64,000 nt of DNA from Wurfbainia villosa (GCA_025175895.1 CM046004.1:5022001-5086000); one strand, 5' to 3'. Shown: positions 13,017 to 23,902, numbered from the stretch's first letter. The notes: generated by a model from the letters alone, not told the origin. Made by a program: numbers and translations.

Positions 13017-13081
<65 letters not shown>
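12534..13081. repeat. GC-rich island 2 bracketed by (TA)n microsatellites
   Basis: (TA)n at 12534-12559, GC-rich low-complexity DNA at 12560-13018, and a long (TA)n at 13020-13081. It shares short words such as CCGGCCGCGATTCGGCCG with island 1 but does not align with it end to end by eye. Multiple overlapping frames on both strands are a composition effect. Confidence 0.8.
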
Positions 13082-13083
<2 letters not shown>

Positions 13084-13085
13084 AT

Positions 13086-13152
13086 TATTCGTTTGTGCGC
13101 TCGGTCAATGTGTGCCCGTGCACACACAGTGATCGGCGCACAGACGAACAAC
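13086..13152. repeat. Imperfect hairpin immediately right of GC island 2
   Basis: The left arm TTCGTTTGTGCGCTCGGTCA and the right arm, whose complement starts GTTCGTCTGTGCGC, pair over about 28 positions with a few mismatches, centred near CCGTGCAC. It directly follows the right (TA) run and may be the end structure of the island element. Confidence 0.65.
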
Positions 13153-14054
13153 TTCATGTATTATATGAAGTGTTCGAGTAAGATAGACAGTCTTTTTTGT
13201 GACTTACCTATCAAATAAATTCAGAGCATGACTTGTAATTGTTTAGAAGCATATATAATTCTTTGTTACAAGATAATGTGATTTATAATTTTCAAGAATT
13301 AAGAAAAATGATTTTTTTTCCCTCCCCTAGATGAGTAGGCATATAAGGTAAGCTCTTTTACTGTATCTTATTTTGATATTGTAAACTCAGTCAATGGTGT
13401 TTTGATTTACGTCTTCTAGATTTTAATATTTTATTTCATTTATTTGCATAATTAAATATATTAGGTTGATGACTTATCTTATTTTAAAAAAGAATTATCT
13501 TGGACTTATGTCTATTTTTGTTGTTTGATAATTTGTTTTCTATTGCTTACCTTTTGATCTTTGTAGCTATTTCTCTATTTTTATTTGTTCCACTTACTAA
13601 TTAAAAAATGATTAACATGAGATAAATTTTTTTAAAAAAAAATACGAAACCTAGAGTAGTTCTCTTAAAAGAATTTCATGATGAACTTGCGTTAAACTAA
13701 TAAAATAATAAATAAATTATTTATATTAAAGAACTTTGTCTCTACACTTTAAATTAAAGCTACATAATTATGAGTGCCTTAATTATATGGTAAAACTTCT
13801 ACTGCTTGTGCTTCGAAGGACTTGTGTGATTGATTATATTGAATTAATAAAACACCAAAGAGCGTGATTCAAGTTATCATAATCACATAATCAAAATTAT
13901 AAAAAATAAAATATAACTTATATTATTTGATTCAATCGTAAATAAATAATGTAATCAAAATTTATTTATTTAGAGATTTAGTGTATAATCTAATTTAATA
14001 TTTTACTATATTATTTTTAGTTAAATTCTAAGGTTTCGTTTACTTTGAAAGATT
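13153..14054. other. AT-rich intergenic DNA, no gene seen
   Basis: Very AT-rich with stop codons in all frames and no repeat or TE terminus recognised. Confidence 0.6.
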
Positions 14055-14370
14055 GTGATATTGATATCGATATCGGCGATGACAATTGGCGACCATCGAC
14101 GACATCGAATGACAACAAAGGCGATGACGAGCGACGATTATGATCGACAATTGTTGGATTGCGGTCGGCGACCTACGATCGGTGACGAGCGATGGGTGAC
14201 GATTAATGGTCGGCAATCGATAGTCGACGGTCGACGATACCGACGACAGCTATCGGCGATGGCAAGCGACGATTGACTGTCGACGGTCGGAAGGGGCAAT
14301 GATGGCAATCGACGATCGACAGTCTATGGTCGGCAGTGGCGATCAATAGTGATAGCGATGAACGATCGAC
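14055..14370. repeat. Low-complexity block of CGACGATCGAC-like words
   Basis: Irregularly repeated words (GACGATCGAC, GGTCGGCGAC, CAATCGACG) on about 10-12 bp spacing form a simple degenerate satellite. The frames through it are composition artefacts. Confidence 0.65.
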
Positions 14371-14528
14371 TAAGATTTTCATTATATTAAGATGAAATTG
14401 AAATTTGATAAAATTTGAAGAAAAATTTAAAAAAAAATATTTGTTAACTCTTAAATCAAGAAAAATTTTATCCTTTCCTAGATAATATAATTTCAGATTA
14501 CCATTTATAGATGTGACGGAATTATTTA

Positions 14529-14803
14529 GGGGGCGTTTGGTAGAGAGAAAATTTTTCATTTTCTGTTTTCATTTTCTGAGAAAACGAGAAAACGCGTTTG
14601 GTTGACATTTTCCATCTCCGTTTTCTAGAAAATAAAGGAGCATTTTCTGGAAAATTGGAAAACTCCAGAAAATCGTTTTCTGTTTTCATTTTCGTTTTCC
14701 ACAAAATAAAAAAGTATTTTTTGGAAAATTAGAAAATATTAAAAAATCGTTTTCTATTTTTTGAAAAAGAAAATGAAAAATTTTCTGCCTACCAAATGCT
14801 ATC
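14529..14803. mobile_element. MITE with about 40-bp terminal inverted repeats
   Basis: The left end GGGGGCGTTTGGTAGAGAG, followed by AAAATTTTTCATTTTC, is mirrored at the right end, whose complement reads GATAGCATTTGGTAGGCAG then AAAATTTTTCATTTTC. The 275-bp interior is made of further TTTTCTGTTTTC-type inverted repeats. The G-rich terminus with GTTTGG is usual for hAT or PIF/Harbinger MITEs. No TSD was clear, so the superfamily is open. Confidence 0.7.
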
Positions 14804-15508
14804 TATCTTTTAAATCAAATAAAATCAGTGTGGATAATATTAGATGGATAACTAATTATCCATAACTTTGAGCCAAACACACCGCAACTGCATTGGGGAA
14901 AAAGGGTTTTAAGTCTTGAGCTTCCATTTTGCTCTATGAAATTTATTCCTCAATGGATTGGTCGATGATCGTACCCTATTTATTAAAAAATTAAAAAGAC
15001 AATCATATAAATAAGAATTATAATTTTAGTTAAAAATGTCGCTCGATCATTTTCACTTGAATTTTTTAATTTAATAAACGCACTTTAGAGACTTATTGGA
15101 GTCCGGCGTCTGGTGGCGGACGCCGGGCAGTGGTCCGGCATCTGGTGGCAGTCGCCGGCGTAAGAATAGAGGTCGAGTGAGCGGCAGAGCAGCGGATCTT
15201 TCTTTGGCCGGCGGCGGTAACTCCGGCCAACTTTTTTTCTTTTTTTCTTTCTCTCTTTTCTAAATCCAGTTGTTGTTACGGAATTAAAGAACAACTGGAT
15301 CCGCTGGCCGCCAAAGAAAGAAACCTTACCAATCCTACACCCATCCTCAGGAACTTCGTCAAAATTTTAAACCGAGTTGAAATCTCATGAATCCGACAAC
15401 TTTGCTCCTCGATTGAATCGCATGCCCGTCGAGGCATGCACCAACTGTCGCCGGCCTGCCTCAATTTGTTCGGTTCCATCGGAGCTCACCTCCGACTCCG
15501 ACGCTACA

Positions 15509-15516
15509 TATATATA
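15509..15516 (+). promoter_or_regulatory. TATA box of the plus-strand subtilase
   Basis: TATATATA lies 43 nt before the chosen ATG at 15559. The paralogue on the other strand has TATATATA at exactly the same distance from its ATG, in otherwise similar flanking sequence, which supports both the promoter call and the start codons. Confidence 0.7.
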
Positions 15517-15558
15517 CCTGCTTCCAATCCAGCAGAGCCATCGCCAAACGCATCGGCA

Positions 15559-17781
15559 ATGGCGGTCCTCAAAAAGACTCGCTTCCCACTCTGCCTTCTC
15601 TCGCTCCTACTCTGCTTCTCTCTGTCTCAGGCTTCGTATAATCCGACCGCCATCTCGCAGCGCCGGACTTACATAGTCCACGTGCGGCAGCCGGAGGGCA
15701 TCTCGTCGGACCTCGAGACCTTTTACAGATCTTTCCTCTCTGCGGTCAATCCGGAGCTGCAAATGATCTACGCTTACACCGAGGTGTTGACCGGCTTCGC
15801 AGCTCAGTTAACGAAGGCCGAATTGGCGGCGATGTCGGCGTTGCCTGGCTTCTTGCGCGCTTTCCCGGACCGCTTATACCAGCTCACGACCACCCATACA
15901 CCGGACTTCTTGGGGTTGAACCTGCAGCGGGGCTTGTGGAATCAATCCAACTACGGCCAGGGGATCATCATTGGACTGCTCGACACCGGCATCTACCCGG
16001 ACCACCCTTCCTTCAACGGCTCCGGAATGCCTCCGCCGCCGCCAAAGTGGAAAGGACGATGCAGCTTTAACGTGTCGAGCTGCAACAACAAGCTCATCGG
16101 CGCCAGAGCATTTATTGGTGGCTCGGCGACTGAGACGCCGATAGACGATGTGGGACACGGCACCCACACGTCCAGTACGGCAGCTGGAGCACCGGTCCCC
16201 GGCGCTGAAGTGCTAGGGAACGCCTACGGCGTGGCCACTGGCATAGCGCCCCTTGCGCACATCGCCATGTACAAAGTCTGCGCCGATATTGGTTGCGCCG
16301 GCAGTGATATATTGGCCGGAATGGACGCGGCGGTGTCCGACGGAGTCGACGTGCTCTCTCTTTCTCTCGGCGGTCCCTCGCTACCATTTGACCAGGACCC
16401 CATCGCTGTGGGCGCCTTCGGAGCGATCGAGAATGGAGTGTTCGTGAGCTGTGCGGCTGCCAACGCCGGACCCGATCCGAGCTCGCTGTCCAACGAGGCG
16501 CCATGGATCCTCACAGTCGCTGCTAGCACAATGGATAGGGAGATCAGGTCGACGGTGAAGCTCGGCAATGGCCAAACATTCAACGGAGAGACGCTCTACC
16601 AGCCGAAGTCGTTCGCCCCCGATCTCTACCCTTTGGTTGATGCCGGAACAGGCAATTCATCACTCGCCAAGTACTGCGCCAGTTTCGACGGCATCGACGT
16701 CAAGGGAAAGATCGTGTTGTGCGAATCCGGAGCGGTCCCAGGTGTTCAAAAGGGGGTCTACGTGAAGGACGCCGGCGGCGTCGGCATGATCGTCATGAAC
16801 CAATTCTATCAAGGATACACTACCTTCCCCAGCGCCCACGTTCTCCCCGCATCGCAAGTCAGTTTCGCCGCCGGCGACCAAATCAGAGCCTACATCAACT
16901 CGACCTCCAATGCCACTGCGACGTTCCTGTTCGAGGGCACCGTGCTGGGCACATCCCCTGCTCCGGTCGTCTCGTTCTTCTCTTCTAGAGGCCCAAGCTT
17001 GGCTAGTCCTGGAATTTTGAAGCCGGACATCGCCGGGCCCGGCGTCAATGTCCTGGCGGCCTGGCCGCCAAATTTACTTCCGGTGCCGGAGGCCGGCCCA
17101 GGGTTTTATATGATATCAGGGACATCCATGTCCACACCTCACCTCAGCGGCATTGCTGCTCTCATCAAAAGCACTCACCCAGACTGGTCTCCGGCCGCCA
17201 TCAAATCCGCGATCATGACGACAGCCAACGTGGTCGACAACGCTGGAAACCCCATCCTAAACGAGCAGCACCTCCCGGCCGACATTTTTGCTATCGGCGC
17301 CGGCCATGTGAACCCCACCAAGGCTGGAAGCCCCGGGCTAGTCTACGACCTCTCTCCTGATGACTACATTGCTTACCTTTGCGGCTTGGGTTACACAGAC
17401 TCCCAACTCAAGTTGATCACCGGGAGAGATGTCGCCTGCCAAAACTCTACTAGCATCCAAGGAAAGGACTTGAACTATCCTTCGATCTCAGTGGTTCTCA
17501 GTGCCAACGCGACCACAGTGACGGTGAAGCGAACGGTGAAGAACGTTTTCGACGGACCGGCCACCTACCTCGCCGAGGTCGATATTCCGTCGGGAGTGTA
17601 CGGAAGTGTCTACCCGGGAGTTTTGAGCTTCTCCGGCCAGAACGAAGAGGCGACGTTCTTTTTGACGTTTCAGATGCGCGGCGGCGGCGGCGGCGGCAAT
17701 GCAGTTGCCGCGCAGGGCTATTTGAAATGGGTTTACGGCAAGATCGAAGTGAGGAGTCCGATCTCTTTTACCTTTGAGTAG
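15559..17781 (+). CDS. Subtilisin-like serine protease (plant SBT family, peptidase S8)
   Basis: Intronless, 740 residues, the usual SBT length. Order: signal peptide (about 1-25, hydrophobic LCLLSLLLCFSLSQA); I9 inhibitor prodomain (about 37-111, from RTYIVHV); catalytic domain with Asp142 in GLLDTGIYPDHPSF, His200 in VGHGTHTSS, oxyanion Asn302 in AANAGPDPSS and Ser523 in SGTSMSTPHLSG; a protease-associated insert (about 345-470); and a C-terminal fibronectin-III-like domain (about 640-740) with a glycine run near 689. All catalytic residues are present, so an active enzyme secreted to the apoplast is expected. The family acts on cell-wall or signalling proteins; the substrate is unknown. 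An in-frame ATG at 15436 would put the TATA box inside the coding region and bury the signal peptide, so 15559 is preferred; the paralogue supports it (MAVLKK versus MADLKK). AATAAA at 17821 may be the poly(A) signal. Confidence 0.95.
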   Translation: MAVLKKTRFPLCLLSLLLCFSLSQASYNPTAISQRRTYIVHVRQPEGISSDLETFYRSFLSAVNPELQMIYAYTEVLTGFAAQLTKAELAAMSALPGFLRAFPDRLYQLTTTHTPDFLGLNLQRGLWNQSNYGQGIIIGLLDTGIYPDHPSFNGSGMPPPPPKWKGRCSFNVSSCNNKLIGARAFIGGSATETPIDDVGHGTHTSSTAAGAPVPGAEVLGNAYGVATGIAPLAHIAMYKVCADIGCAGSDILAGMDAAVSDGVDVLSLSLGGPSLPFDQDPIAVGAFGAIENGVFVSCAAANAGPDPSSLSNEAPWILTVAASTMDREIRSTVKLGNGQTFNGETLYQPKSFAPDLYPLVDAGTGNSSLAKYCASFDGIDVKGKIVLCESGAVPGVQKGVYVKDAGGVGMIVMNQFYQGYTTFPSAHVLPASQVSFAAGDQIRAYINSTSNATATFLFEGTVLGTSPAPVVSFFSSRGPSLASPGILKPDIAGPGVNVLAAWPPNLLPVPEAGPGFYMISGTSMSTPHLSGIAALIKSTHPDWSPAAIKSAIMTTANVVDNAGNPILNEQHLPADIFAIGAGHVNPTKAGSPGLVYDLSPDDYIAYLCGLGYTDSQLKLITGRDVACQNSTSIQGKDLNYPSISVVLSANATTVTVKRTVKNVFDGPATYLAEVDIPSGVYGSVYPGVLSFSGQNEEATFFLTFQMRGGGGGGNAVAAQGYLKWVYGKIEVRSPISFTFE

Positions 17782-18807
17782 GACGAGACGATCGAGCAGG
17801 TTCCGGCGAGTTTGTCCGACAATAAAAACACGTGAACGGTTTGGTGCACCGTTGACTACTTAAAGCGTCTGGTAACGTTGTTCTTTGATGAAACGATGAT
17901 CGATGTTGTGATACTTCATTTATTAAGCATATATATGAATTTTAGTGTGGATTTTATTATTATTATTTGGTAAATTCGCTTTTAAAATATGAAAAGGAAT
18001 GATCATCCTTTATTATTGGTTTCCTATATAAATAAATAAATACTAAAATATTATCTTTTTTTTTTTTATTTTCTTTCTAAATAATTTTTTTTATTTGAGC
18101 GATCCAATAATTTTCTAAATAATGTTGAAGCAGTTTTAGCAGGTTTAAGTGATTTTGATTAATATTAGAGTAATTTTGATAGAAATTATTTGATATAATT
18201 TTGATTGAAATTGTTGTGAATTGCATGTAGCGGACAGTTTTGACTAATATTAAAATAATTTTAATAGTATTAAAGTAATTTTAATCAACGCTAGAGTAAT
18301 TTTAACTAATATTGGAGAAATTTTAATTAAAATGCTATAAAATTATTAGATTGGTCTAAATCATTACATCACTTTTTATTAATTTTTTTTTAAAAACACC
18401 CTTCAAATATTTAGTAATTTATTTCTCATCTTCAACCATTAAAAGAATTATTTCTTTAGATTTATAATATCAAAATTCTAAAAAGTTTTATTGCCTATAG
18501 ATTTTAGATCTCTTTCAAGAGAGGTAAATCAGATAGATACTAGCACAGACTACAGATCTGACATCTCAAGAGATCACTAACTCCTATTTGGAGAGGGAGT
18601 TAAATCATGCTCAAGAGATCGACTTCTATTTGAAAAAAGTCCATAAATATATCATAGTTAGGGATCGATCCAAAAATTCTTAAAAATCTACGAGGACATC
18701 TTTATCACTGTACTATAGTCCATGAGCTATTTTAAATCTCATTTAAGTTTGTCTCTTTTGATCAATGAGAGAGTGTTGTTATATTTTATTGTCAGTGTTA
18801 TATATTC
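17782..18807. other. 3' flank of subtilase 1 with degenerate AT repeats
   Basis: Mostly AT-rich. Between about 18120 and 18330 the phrase TAATATTAGAGTAATTTTGAT recurs in several decayed versions on a spacing of roughly 25-35 bp. No gene is seen. The last five bases (18803-18807, TATTC) are the left TSD of the solo LTR that follows. Confidence 0.6.
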
Positions 18808-20473
18808 TGTTGGAGATTTGAGGCCGCTAGATGGGGTGAATAGCGTAGATGACCGTACGTAGATGGAAATCGTTCGCGTGCTTGTCTACAATTCGTGTTA
18901 GCGCAGCGGAATAATAATAATAAAAGCAATACACGAAATACAATCACACACGAACACGATGATATAACGTGGTTCGGAACCGAACCGGTTCCTACTCCAC
19001 GGATTGGGTTCGTACGAACCCTAGCGATGCCACAAACACCACTAACCAATAAAACTCCTTCTCGACACAAGTCGGAGGTGGAGAAATCTCGTACAACAGT
19101 TTACAACAATAAACTAAGTACAACAAGCAATTACAATGAAATACAATGCAATACAAGTAAAGAGATCACTTTACAAATGCCTTTAGATCGCTTGCTTTTG
19201 GTTGCCTTGGACTAGCCTTGAAGGACTGGAAGAGCACCAACTATTCCCTTCAAATCGCCAAGAGAACACTTGCTTCAATCCTCCCACACTCTCCTTTTAA
19301 CCTACGCCGGATTTGCCTATCGCCGACTGCCATAAGGCACCAGTCGACTGATGCCACTGTTGTCGTGAGACAACAGATCGATCCATGCTGGAAAAACTCC
19401 AACGGATCTCTTGGCAGTCGACTGCCAACATTGGCGCCGATCGCACGCGTAGTCGTAGTCGGTCGATCAGGCGATTCTGAGCGTCTTTGCTCGCGGATGA
19501 ACTAGCGATCATTGCCGTCCCTTAGCGATCGGCTGCTTTATCGCATCGATCATTGCTCCAATGTGATCATTGCGGGCGATTTTCGGCTCCCAATTGTCGG
19601 TCGAACTCAAGTCGACTCACGGCGGATCGAGCCGGCCATAATGTCGGTCGGTGACAACCTCAAAACATGAGGTTTTAACCCAAGTATGGTGCCCTCGTAC
19701 TTGCTAGACCACCTTAGCCTAGAACTAAGCCTTACAGCCACCTCCATTGACCTCACGCCTCTCGGATCCCTCAAGTCATCCATGACTTGTTCATCCATCG
19801 CTAGCCTTGGTGCTTCCATCGGCTATGTCATGCTAACGGTGTCTACACCGCCAAGGCACATTGGACTTACGCCGCCAAGACTCCGCTTGGACTTTACGCC
19901 GCCAACCATTGGACTTATGCTGCCAAGACTCCCGCTTGGACTTTACGCTGCCAATATCAAACCCTTGGACTTCTCAAATGTCAAGACTCAAGCTTCGACT
20001 TTCCCTTGCCAACCCATGTTGGACTTTCCATGCCAAGACCCATGCTTGGACTTTCCATTTGCCAAGACCCATGCTTGGACTTCCCTTGCTAACCCATGTT
20101 GGACTTTCCATGCCAAGACCTATGCTTGGACTTTCCATTTGCCAAGACCCATGCTTGGACTTTCCTTGTGTCAAGTGCTCAAGACTTGGACTTTCCCTTG
20201 CCAAGTGTCCCACTTGGACTTTCCATGCCAAATACCCATGACTTGGACTTTACCTTGCCAAGACCCATGCTTGGATTTTCCCATAAACACATGGTCAACC
20301 CTGGTCAACCATCAAGTCAATTATAACCTGGGTCGATTATATAAACAATCTCCCCAACATATTAACCGACATCAATGTCAAACACTTTGTCAAATCCCTT
20401 TGTCAAACATCAAAACATCACTCGAGTCAAACTCGAGTCTAGTCAATCGTGACCTGGGCCGATTGCACCAACA
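18808..20473 (-). mobile_element. Solo LTR of the pol-less LTR retrotransposon family, with TSD
   Basis: A 1666-bp segment begins TGTTGG and ends CCAACA, flanked on both sides by TATTC (18803-18807 and 20474-20478), a perfect 5-bp TSD. Its layout matches the two LTRs at 35967-37978 and 42273-44090: an ACGTGGTTCGGAACC-like block, AGTCGACTG words, a TTGGACTTTCC tandem array, and an end with CAATCGTGACCT and ATTGCACCAACA. No internal domain is present, as left by LTR-LTR recombination. By comparison with the full element the retroelement sense strand is minus. It sits between the two tail-to-tail subtilases. Confidence 0.9.
19970..20290. repeat. TTGGACTTTCC tandem array inside the solo LTR
   Basis: A base unit of about 27 bp (CATGCTTGGACTTTCC plus TTGCCAAGACC variants) repeats about ten times. 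A higher-order copy of 80 bp is visible (starts 20011 and 20091). The frames through it encode artefactual DFPCQDPCL-type repeats. Confidence 0.85.
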
Positions 20474-20478
20474 TATTC

Positions 20479-21608
20479 TCTAGTATATTTTAACATGCTT
20501 GTATCATGATTAGTCTTATTTTGGTTTGTAATACATAATTTTACGGTAAAAGATGATTCATTTACTACAGTGTCCTCGTCAATCGATTCTACAATTAACA
20601 CAAAAAAGTAAATTCCACGGGACTATATCCCTTGAGTCGTTGGTCATAACAGTGAAGATCTCCTAAGTTCGAGTGAGAGTTTTAGATCTCATATCGAAAT
20701 TCAATCTCTAACTATTGCAACAGTTTTTGCGTTTTTGCGTTGAATAAATTAAAAAAATCGAATCAACGAAATCTTTTAATAAAAATCGAATAAAATGAAC
20801 CAATAAAAAATTAATTAATTCAATTTAAAATCAAAATAATTAATTTTTATTTTGAGTTGATTGATATTTCATATCAATCCAATCGGCTAATAATGAATAA
20901 TCGATTGGATAAAATTATAATTTTAAAAATTAATTTGGAATATATTTTAGTAGTCTACCACCGAAGAGTCAATTGAATAGAATTACGATTTGATAATTTT
21001 AAAATTTAGCTCGGAGTTTAATTCTATTTACTCGATTAAATTAAATTAATTAATAATTTTTATAATAAAAATAAATTTCTGAATTTATTCGATTAGTTCA
21101 ATCGATTAATTCCATTTTACCATGGAAAATCCTTACATAAGGACTCAAAAAGTACTCATCTACACTGAGATAAATTAGTGATAAAATTTCAAATTAACAC
21201 TTTCTTTTGATCTAATCTTTAATTTTTGTTTTCTCTTTATCATTTAGAAAAGACCTACAGGAAGAGCATAGTGATTAATGTATACGGACGTTGTATTATA
21301 GGATAACAGATCAATCCTCACAAATACGAGGATATCGTCCATTCATATGTTAGTTACTAGTCTCAAGGGTCAAATATTTATCGTGATTTACCTCTCTTAC
21401 GATGGTCCAAAAATAAACTAATAGGGATCACTAGATTGATAGATTTCAACTTTTTACATCATGATCATAGACAAGACAATAAAAATTTTAAGGTAGCAAA
21501 TATGATCCAGAATTTCTCATAGATTTGAATCCATAGCGATTGCGCGCGTAATTATTTTTTATAGAAAAGACATGGAAGAGAAATCTTCTAGTGGCACACT
21601 CGATCGAC
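20479..21608. other. AT-rich spacer 3' of subtilase 2
   Basis: No gene is seen. It contains AT-rich sequence with ATCGATTGG-type words and, at about 21355-21465, one copy of a short dispersed repeat also present near 47.9 and 48.5 kb. Confidence 0.55.
21355..21465. repeat. Short dispersed repeat, copy 1
   Basis: The phrase CTTACGATGGTCC, then AAACTAATAGGGATCACTAG, then ATTGATAGATTTCAA recurs in diverged form at about 47945-48020 and 48525-48600. No coding potential or termini were defined; it could be a SINE or MITE fragment. Confidence 0.6.
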
Positions 21609-23852
21609 CTACGTCATTTTGTACGTCACTGAGATCGGACTCCTCACCTGGCGATTGCTCGACATCCACTTCAAGAAGCCCTGGGAAGCACTTGCGCCGC
21701 CGCTTCCGCCACCTGCTGCCGTGAACATCACACGAAATTTTATCTCTTGGTTCAAGCTGTTGAAGCGCAAAACGGGCGGGTAGACGTGTACGTCCACTCC
21801 GGACGGCGCACCGACCACGGCCATGTAGGTCGTCGACGGCGCGTCGCCCACGTTCTTCAGCCGTCGCTCCACCGTCACCGTGGTCGCGTTGGCACTGAGC
21901 GCCACCGAGATGGAAGGGTAGTTCAAATCCTTTTCTTGGATGCTACTGATGTTCTGGCAGGTAATATTTCTTCCGGTGATCACCTTGAGTTGAGCGTCCG
22001 TGTAATTCAAGCCGCAAAGGTAAGCGATGTAGTCGTCGGAAGAGAGGTCGTAGACCAGGCCAGGGGTCCCGGCCTCGGTGGGGTTGACGTGGCCAGCGCC
22101 TATTGCGAAAAGATCGGCCGGGAGGTGCTGCTCGTTCAGGATCGGACTTAATGCGTTGTCCAACACATCGGCGGTGGTCATGATGGCGGATTTGATGGCG
22201 GCCGGAGACCAATCCGGGTGAACGCTTTTGATGAGAGCAGCAATGCCGCTGAGATGAGGGGTGGACATGGAAGTCCCTGATATCATATTGAATCCTGGGC
22301 CGGGCACCGGCGCCGGCACCGGGAGTAAATCGTCTGGCCAAGCCGCCACGACGTTGACACCGGGCCCAGTGATGTCCGGCTTCAAAATGCCCGGACTAGC
22401 CGAGCTTGGGCCTCTGGAAGAGAAGAAGGAGACGACTGGAGCAGGAGATGTGCCGAGCACTGTGCCCTCGAATCGGAACGCTGCAGTGGCATTTGTGGTG
22501 GAGTTAATGTAGGCTCTGATCTGATCTCCGGCGGCGAAACTGACATGCGATGCCGGGAGCACGTGAGCGTTGGGGAAGGTCGTGTAACCTTGATAGAACT
22601 GGTTCGTGACGATCACGCCGACACCACCTGCGCTCTTCACGGCGGCGCCCTTTTGGACGCTTGGGACTGCACCGAAGTCGCACAGCACTATCTTGCCCTT
22701 GACGTCGAAGCCATCGAACGAGCCATTGGCGCAGTAGCGGGCCATCGGGTTACTGCTTGCTCCGGCATCGACCAAAGGGTAGAGATCCGGAGCGAACGAC
22801 TTGGGCTGGTAAAGCGACTCTCCGTTGAACGATTGCCCATTGCCCAGCTTCACCGTCGCCCTGATCTCCCTGTCCATTGTGCTGGCGGCGACTGTGAGGA
22901 TCCATGGCGCCTCGTTCGACAGCGTGCTCGGATCCGGTCCGCCGTTGGCCGCCGCGCAGCTCACGAACACCCCGTTTTCGATCGCTCCGAAGGCGCCCAC
23001 CGCGATGACGTCCTCGTCGAATGGCAGCGAGGGGCCGCCGAGAGAAAGAGAGAGCACGTCGACTCCGTCCGACACCGCCGCGTCCATTCCGGCCAAGATG
23101 TCACTGCCCGCGCAGGAGAAATCGCAGACCCTGTACATGGCGATGTGCGCAAGGGGTGCCATGCCGGTGGCCACGCCGTAGGCATTCCCGAGGACTTCAG
23201 CACCGGGCACCGGTGCTCCGGCAGCCGTGCTGGCCGTGTGGGTGCCGTGTCCCACCTCGTCGATCGGGGATGAGTTCGTCGAGCCGCTGAGAAACGCTCT
23301 AGCTCCAATGAGCTTGTTGTTGCAGCTCGACGCATTGAAGTCACACCGTCCTTTCCATTTAGCAGGCGGCGGCGGCATTCCGGAGCCGTTGAAGGAAGGG
23401 TGGTCAGGAAAGATGCCGGTGTCGAGGAGTCCGATGATGATGCCTTGGCCTAAGTTGGATTGATTCCACAACCCCTTCCGGACGTTCAACCCCAAGAACT
23501 CCGGCGTATGGGTGGTCTGTAGTTGATAGATGCGGTCGGGGTAAGCACGCACAAAACCATCAAGCGCCGACATGGCCGCCAGCTCTACCTCCGACAGCTC
23601 AACGGAGAAGCCACTGATGACTTTGGTGTAGGCATAGATCAATTGCAGCTCCGGATTGACCGCAGAGAGGAAAGATCTGTAAAAGGTCCCGACGTCCGAC
23701 GAGATGCCCTCCGGTAGCTGCACGTGGACTATGTAAGTCCGGCGTTGCGAGACGGCAGTTGGATTATACGAAGCCTGAGACAGAGTGAAGCAGAGTAGGA
23801 GCGAGAGAAGGCAGAGTAGGAGTAGGAAGCGATTCTTTTTGAGGTCCGCCAT
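21609..23852 (-). CDS. Subtilisin-like serine protease (plant SBT family), inverted paralogue
   Basis: Intronless, 747 residues from the ATG at 23852. It has the same architecture as the plus-strand gene: signal peptide (about 1-27), I9 prodomain (from RTYIVHV at 39), Asp144 in GLLDTGIFPDHPSF, His202 in VGHGTHTAS, Asn303 in AANGGPDPST, the protease-associated insert, Ser528 in SGTSMSTPHLSG, and the C-terminal fibronectin-like domain. All catalytic residues are intact, so a secreted active protease is expected. An upstream in-frame ATG at 24062 is rejected because the TATA box at 23895-23902 would fall within the coding sequence. The two genes are clearly recent paralogues in tail-to-tail orientation; differences cluster in the prodomain and the C-terminal domain (for example a VPGPGF insertion before the Ser motif). 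The similarity continues upstream of the ATG by at least 150 bp. Confidence 0.95.
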   Translation of the reverse strand: MADLKKNRFLLLLCLLSLLLCFTLSQASYNPTAVSQRRTYIVHVQLPEGISSDVGTFYRSFLSAVNPELQLIYAYTKVISGFSVELSEVELAAMSALDGFVRAYPDRIYQLQTTHTPEFLGLNVRKGLWNQSNLGQGIIIGLLDTGIFPDHPSFNGSGMPPPPAKWKGRCDFNASSCNNKLIGARAFLSGSTNSSPIDEVGHGTHTASTAAGAPVPGAEVLGNAYGVATGMAPLAHIAMYRVCDFSCAGSDILAGMDAAVSDGVDVLSLSLGGPSLPFDEDVIAVGAFGAIENGVFVSCAAANGGPDPSTLSNEAPWILTVAASTMDREIRATVKLGNGQSFNGESLYQPKSFAPDLYPLVDAGASSNPMARYCANGSFDGFDVKGKIVLCDFGAVPSVQKGAAVKSAGGVGVIVTNQFYQGYTTFPNAHVLPASHVSFAAGDQIRAYINSTTNATAAFRFEGTVLGTSPAPVVSFFSSRGPSSASPGILKPDITGPGVNVVAAWPDDLLPVPAPVPGPGFNMISGTSMSTPHLSGIAALIKSVHPDWSPAAIKSAIMTTADVLDNALSPILNEQHLPADLFAIGAGHVNPTEAGTPGLVYDLSSDDYIAYLCGLNYTDAQLKVITGRNITCQNISSIQEKDLNYPSISVALSANATTVTVERRLKNVGDAPSTTYMAVVGAPSGVDVHVYPPVLRFNSLNQEIKFRVMFTAAGGGSGGASASQGFLKWMSSNRQVRSPISVTYKMT

Positions 23853-23894
23853 TGATGATGCGTCTGGTGATGGTTCTGCATGGATTGGAGACAG

Positions 23895-23902
23895 TATATA
23901 TA
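23895..23902 (-). promoter_or_regulatory. TATA box of the minus-strand subtilase
   Basis: TATATATA lies 43 nt before the ATG at 23852, mirroring the paralogue's promoter. Adjacent upstream sequence also aligns with that of the plus-strand gene, including CCAACTGKCGCCGGCC. Confidence 0.7.

Noticed and set aside
12514..13218. Overlapping ORFs on both strands in GC island 2
   Set aside because: Same composition effect as island 1; no frame shows a domain or codon preference.
15436..15558. Upstream in-frame ATG extending subtilase 1 by 41 residues
   Set aside because: The TATA box would be inside the coding region and the signal peptide would no longer be N-terminal.
19970..20290. Regular short repeats as a possible CRISPR array
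   Set aside because: Units are contiguous with no unique spacers, lie in a plant LTR and vary in length.
19686..20483. 265-codon ORF with DFPCQDPCL-type repeats
   Set aside because: It lies wholly inside the solo LTR and mostly translates its tandem array. Other LTR copies do not keep the frame.
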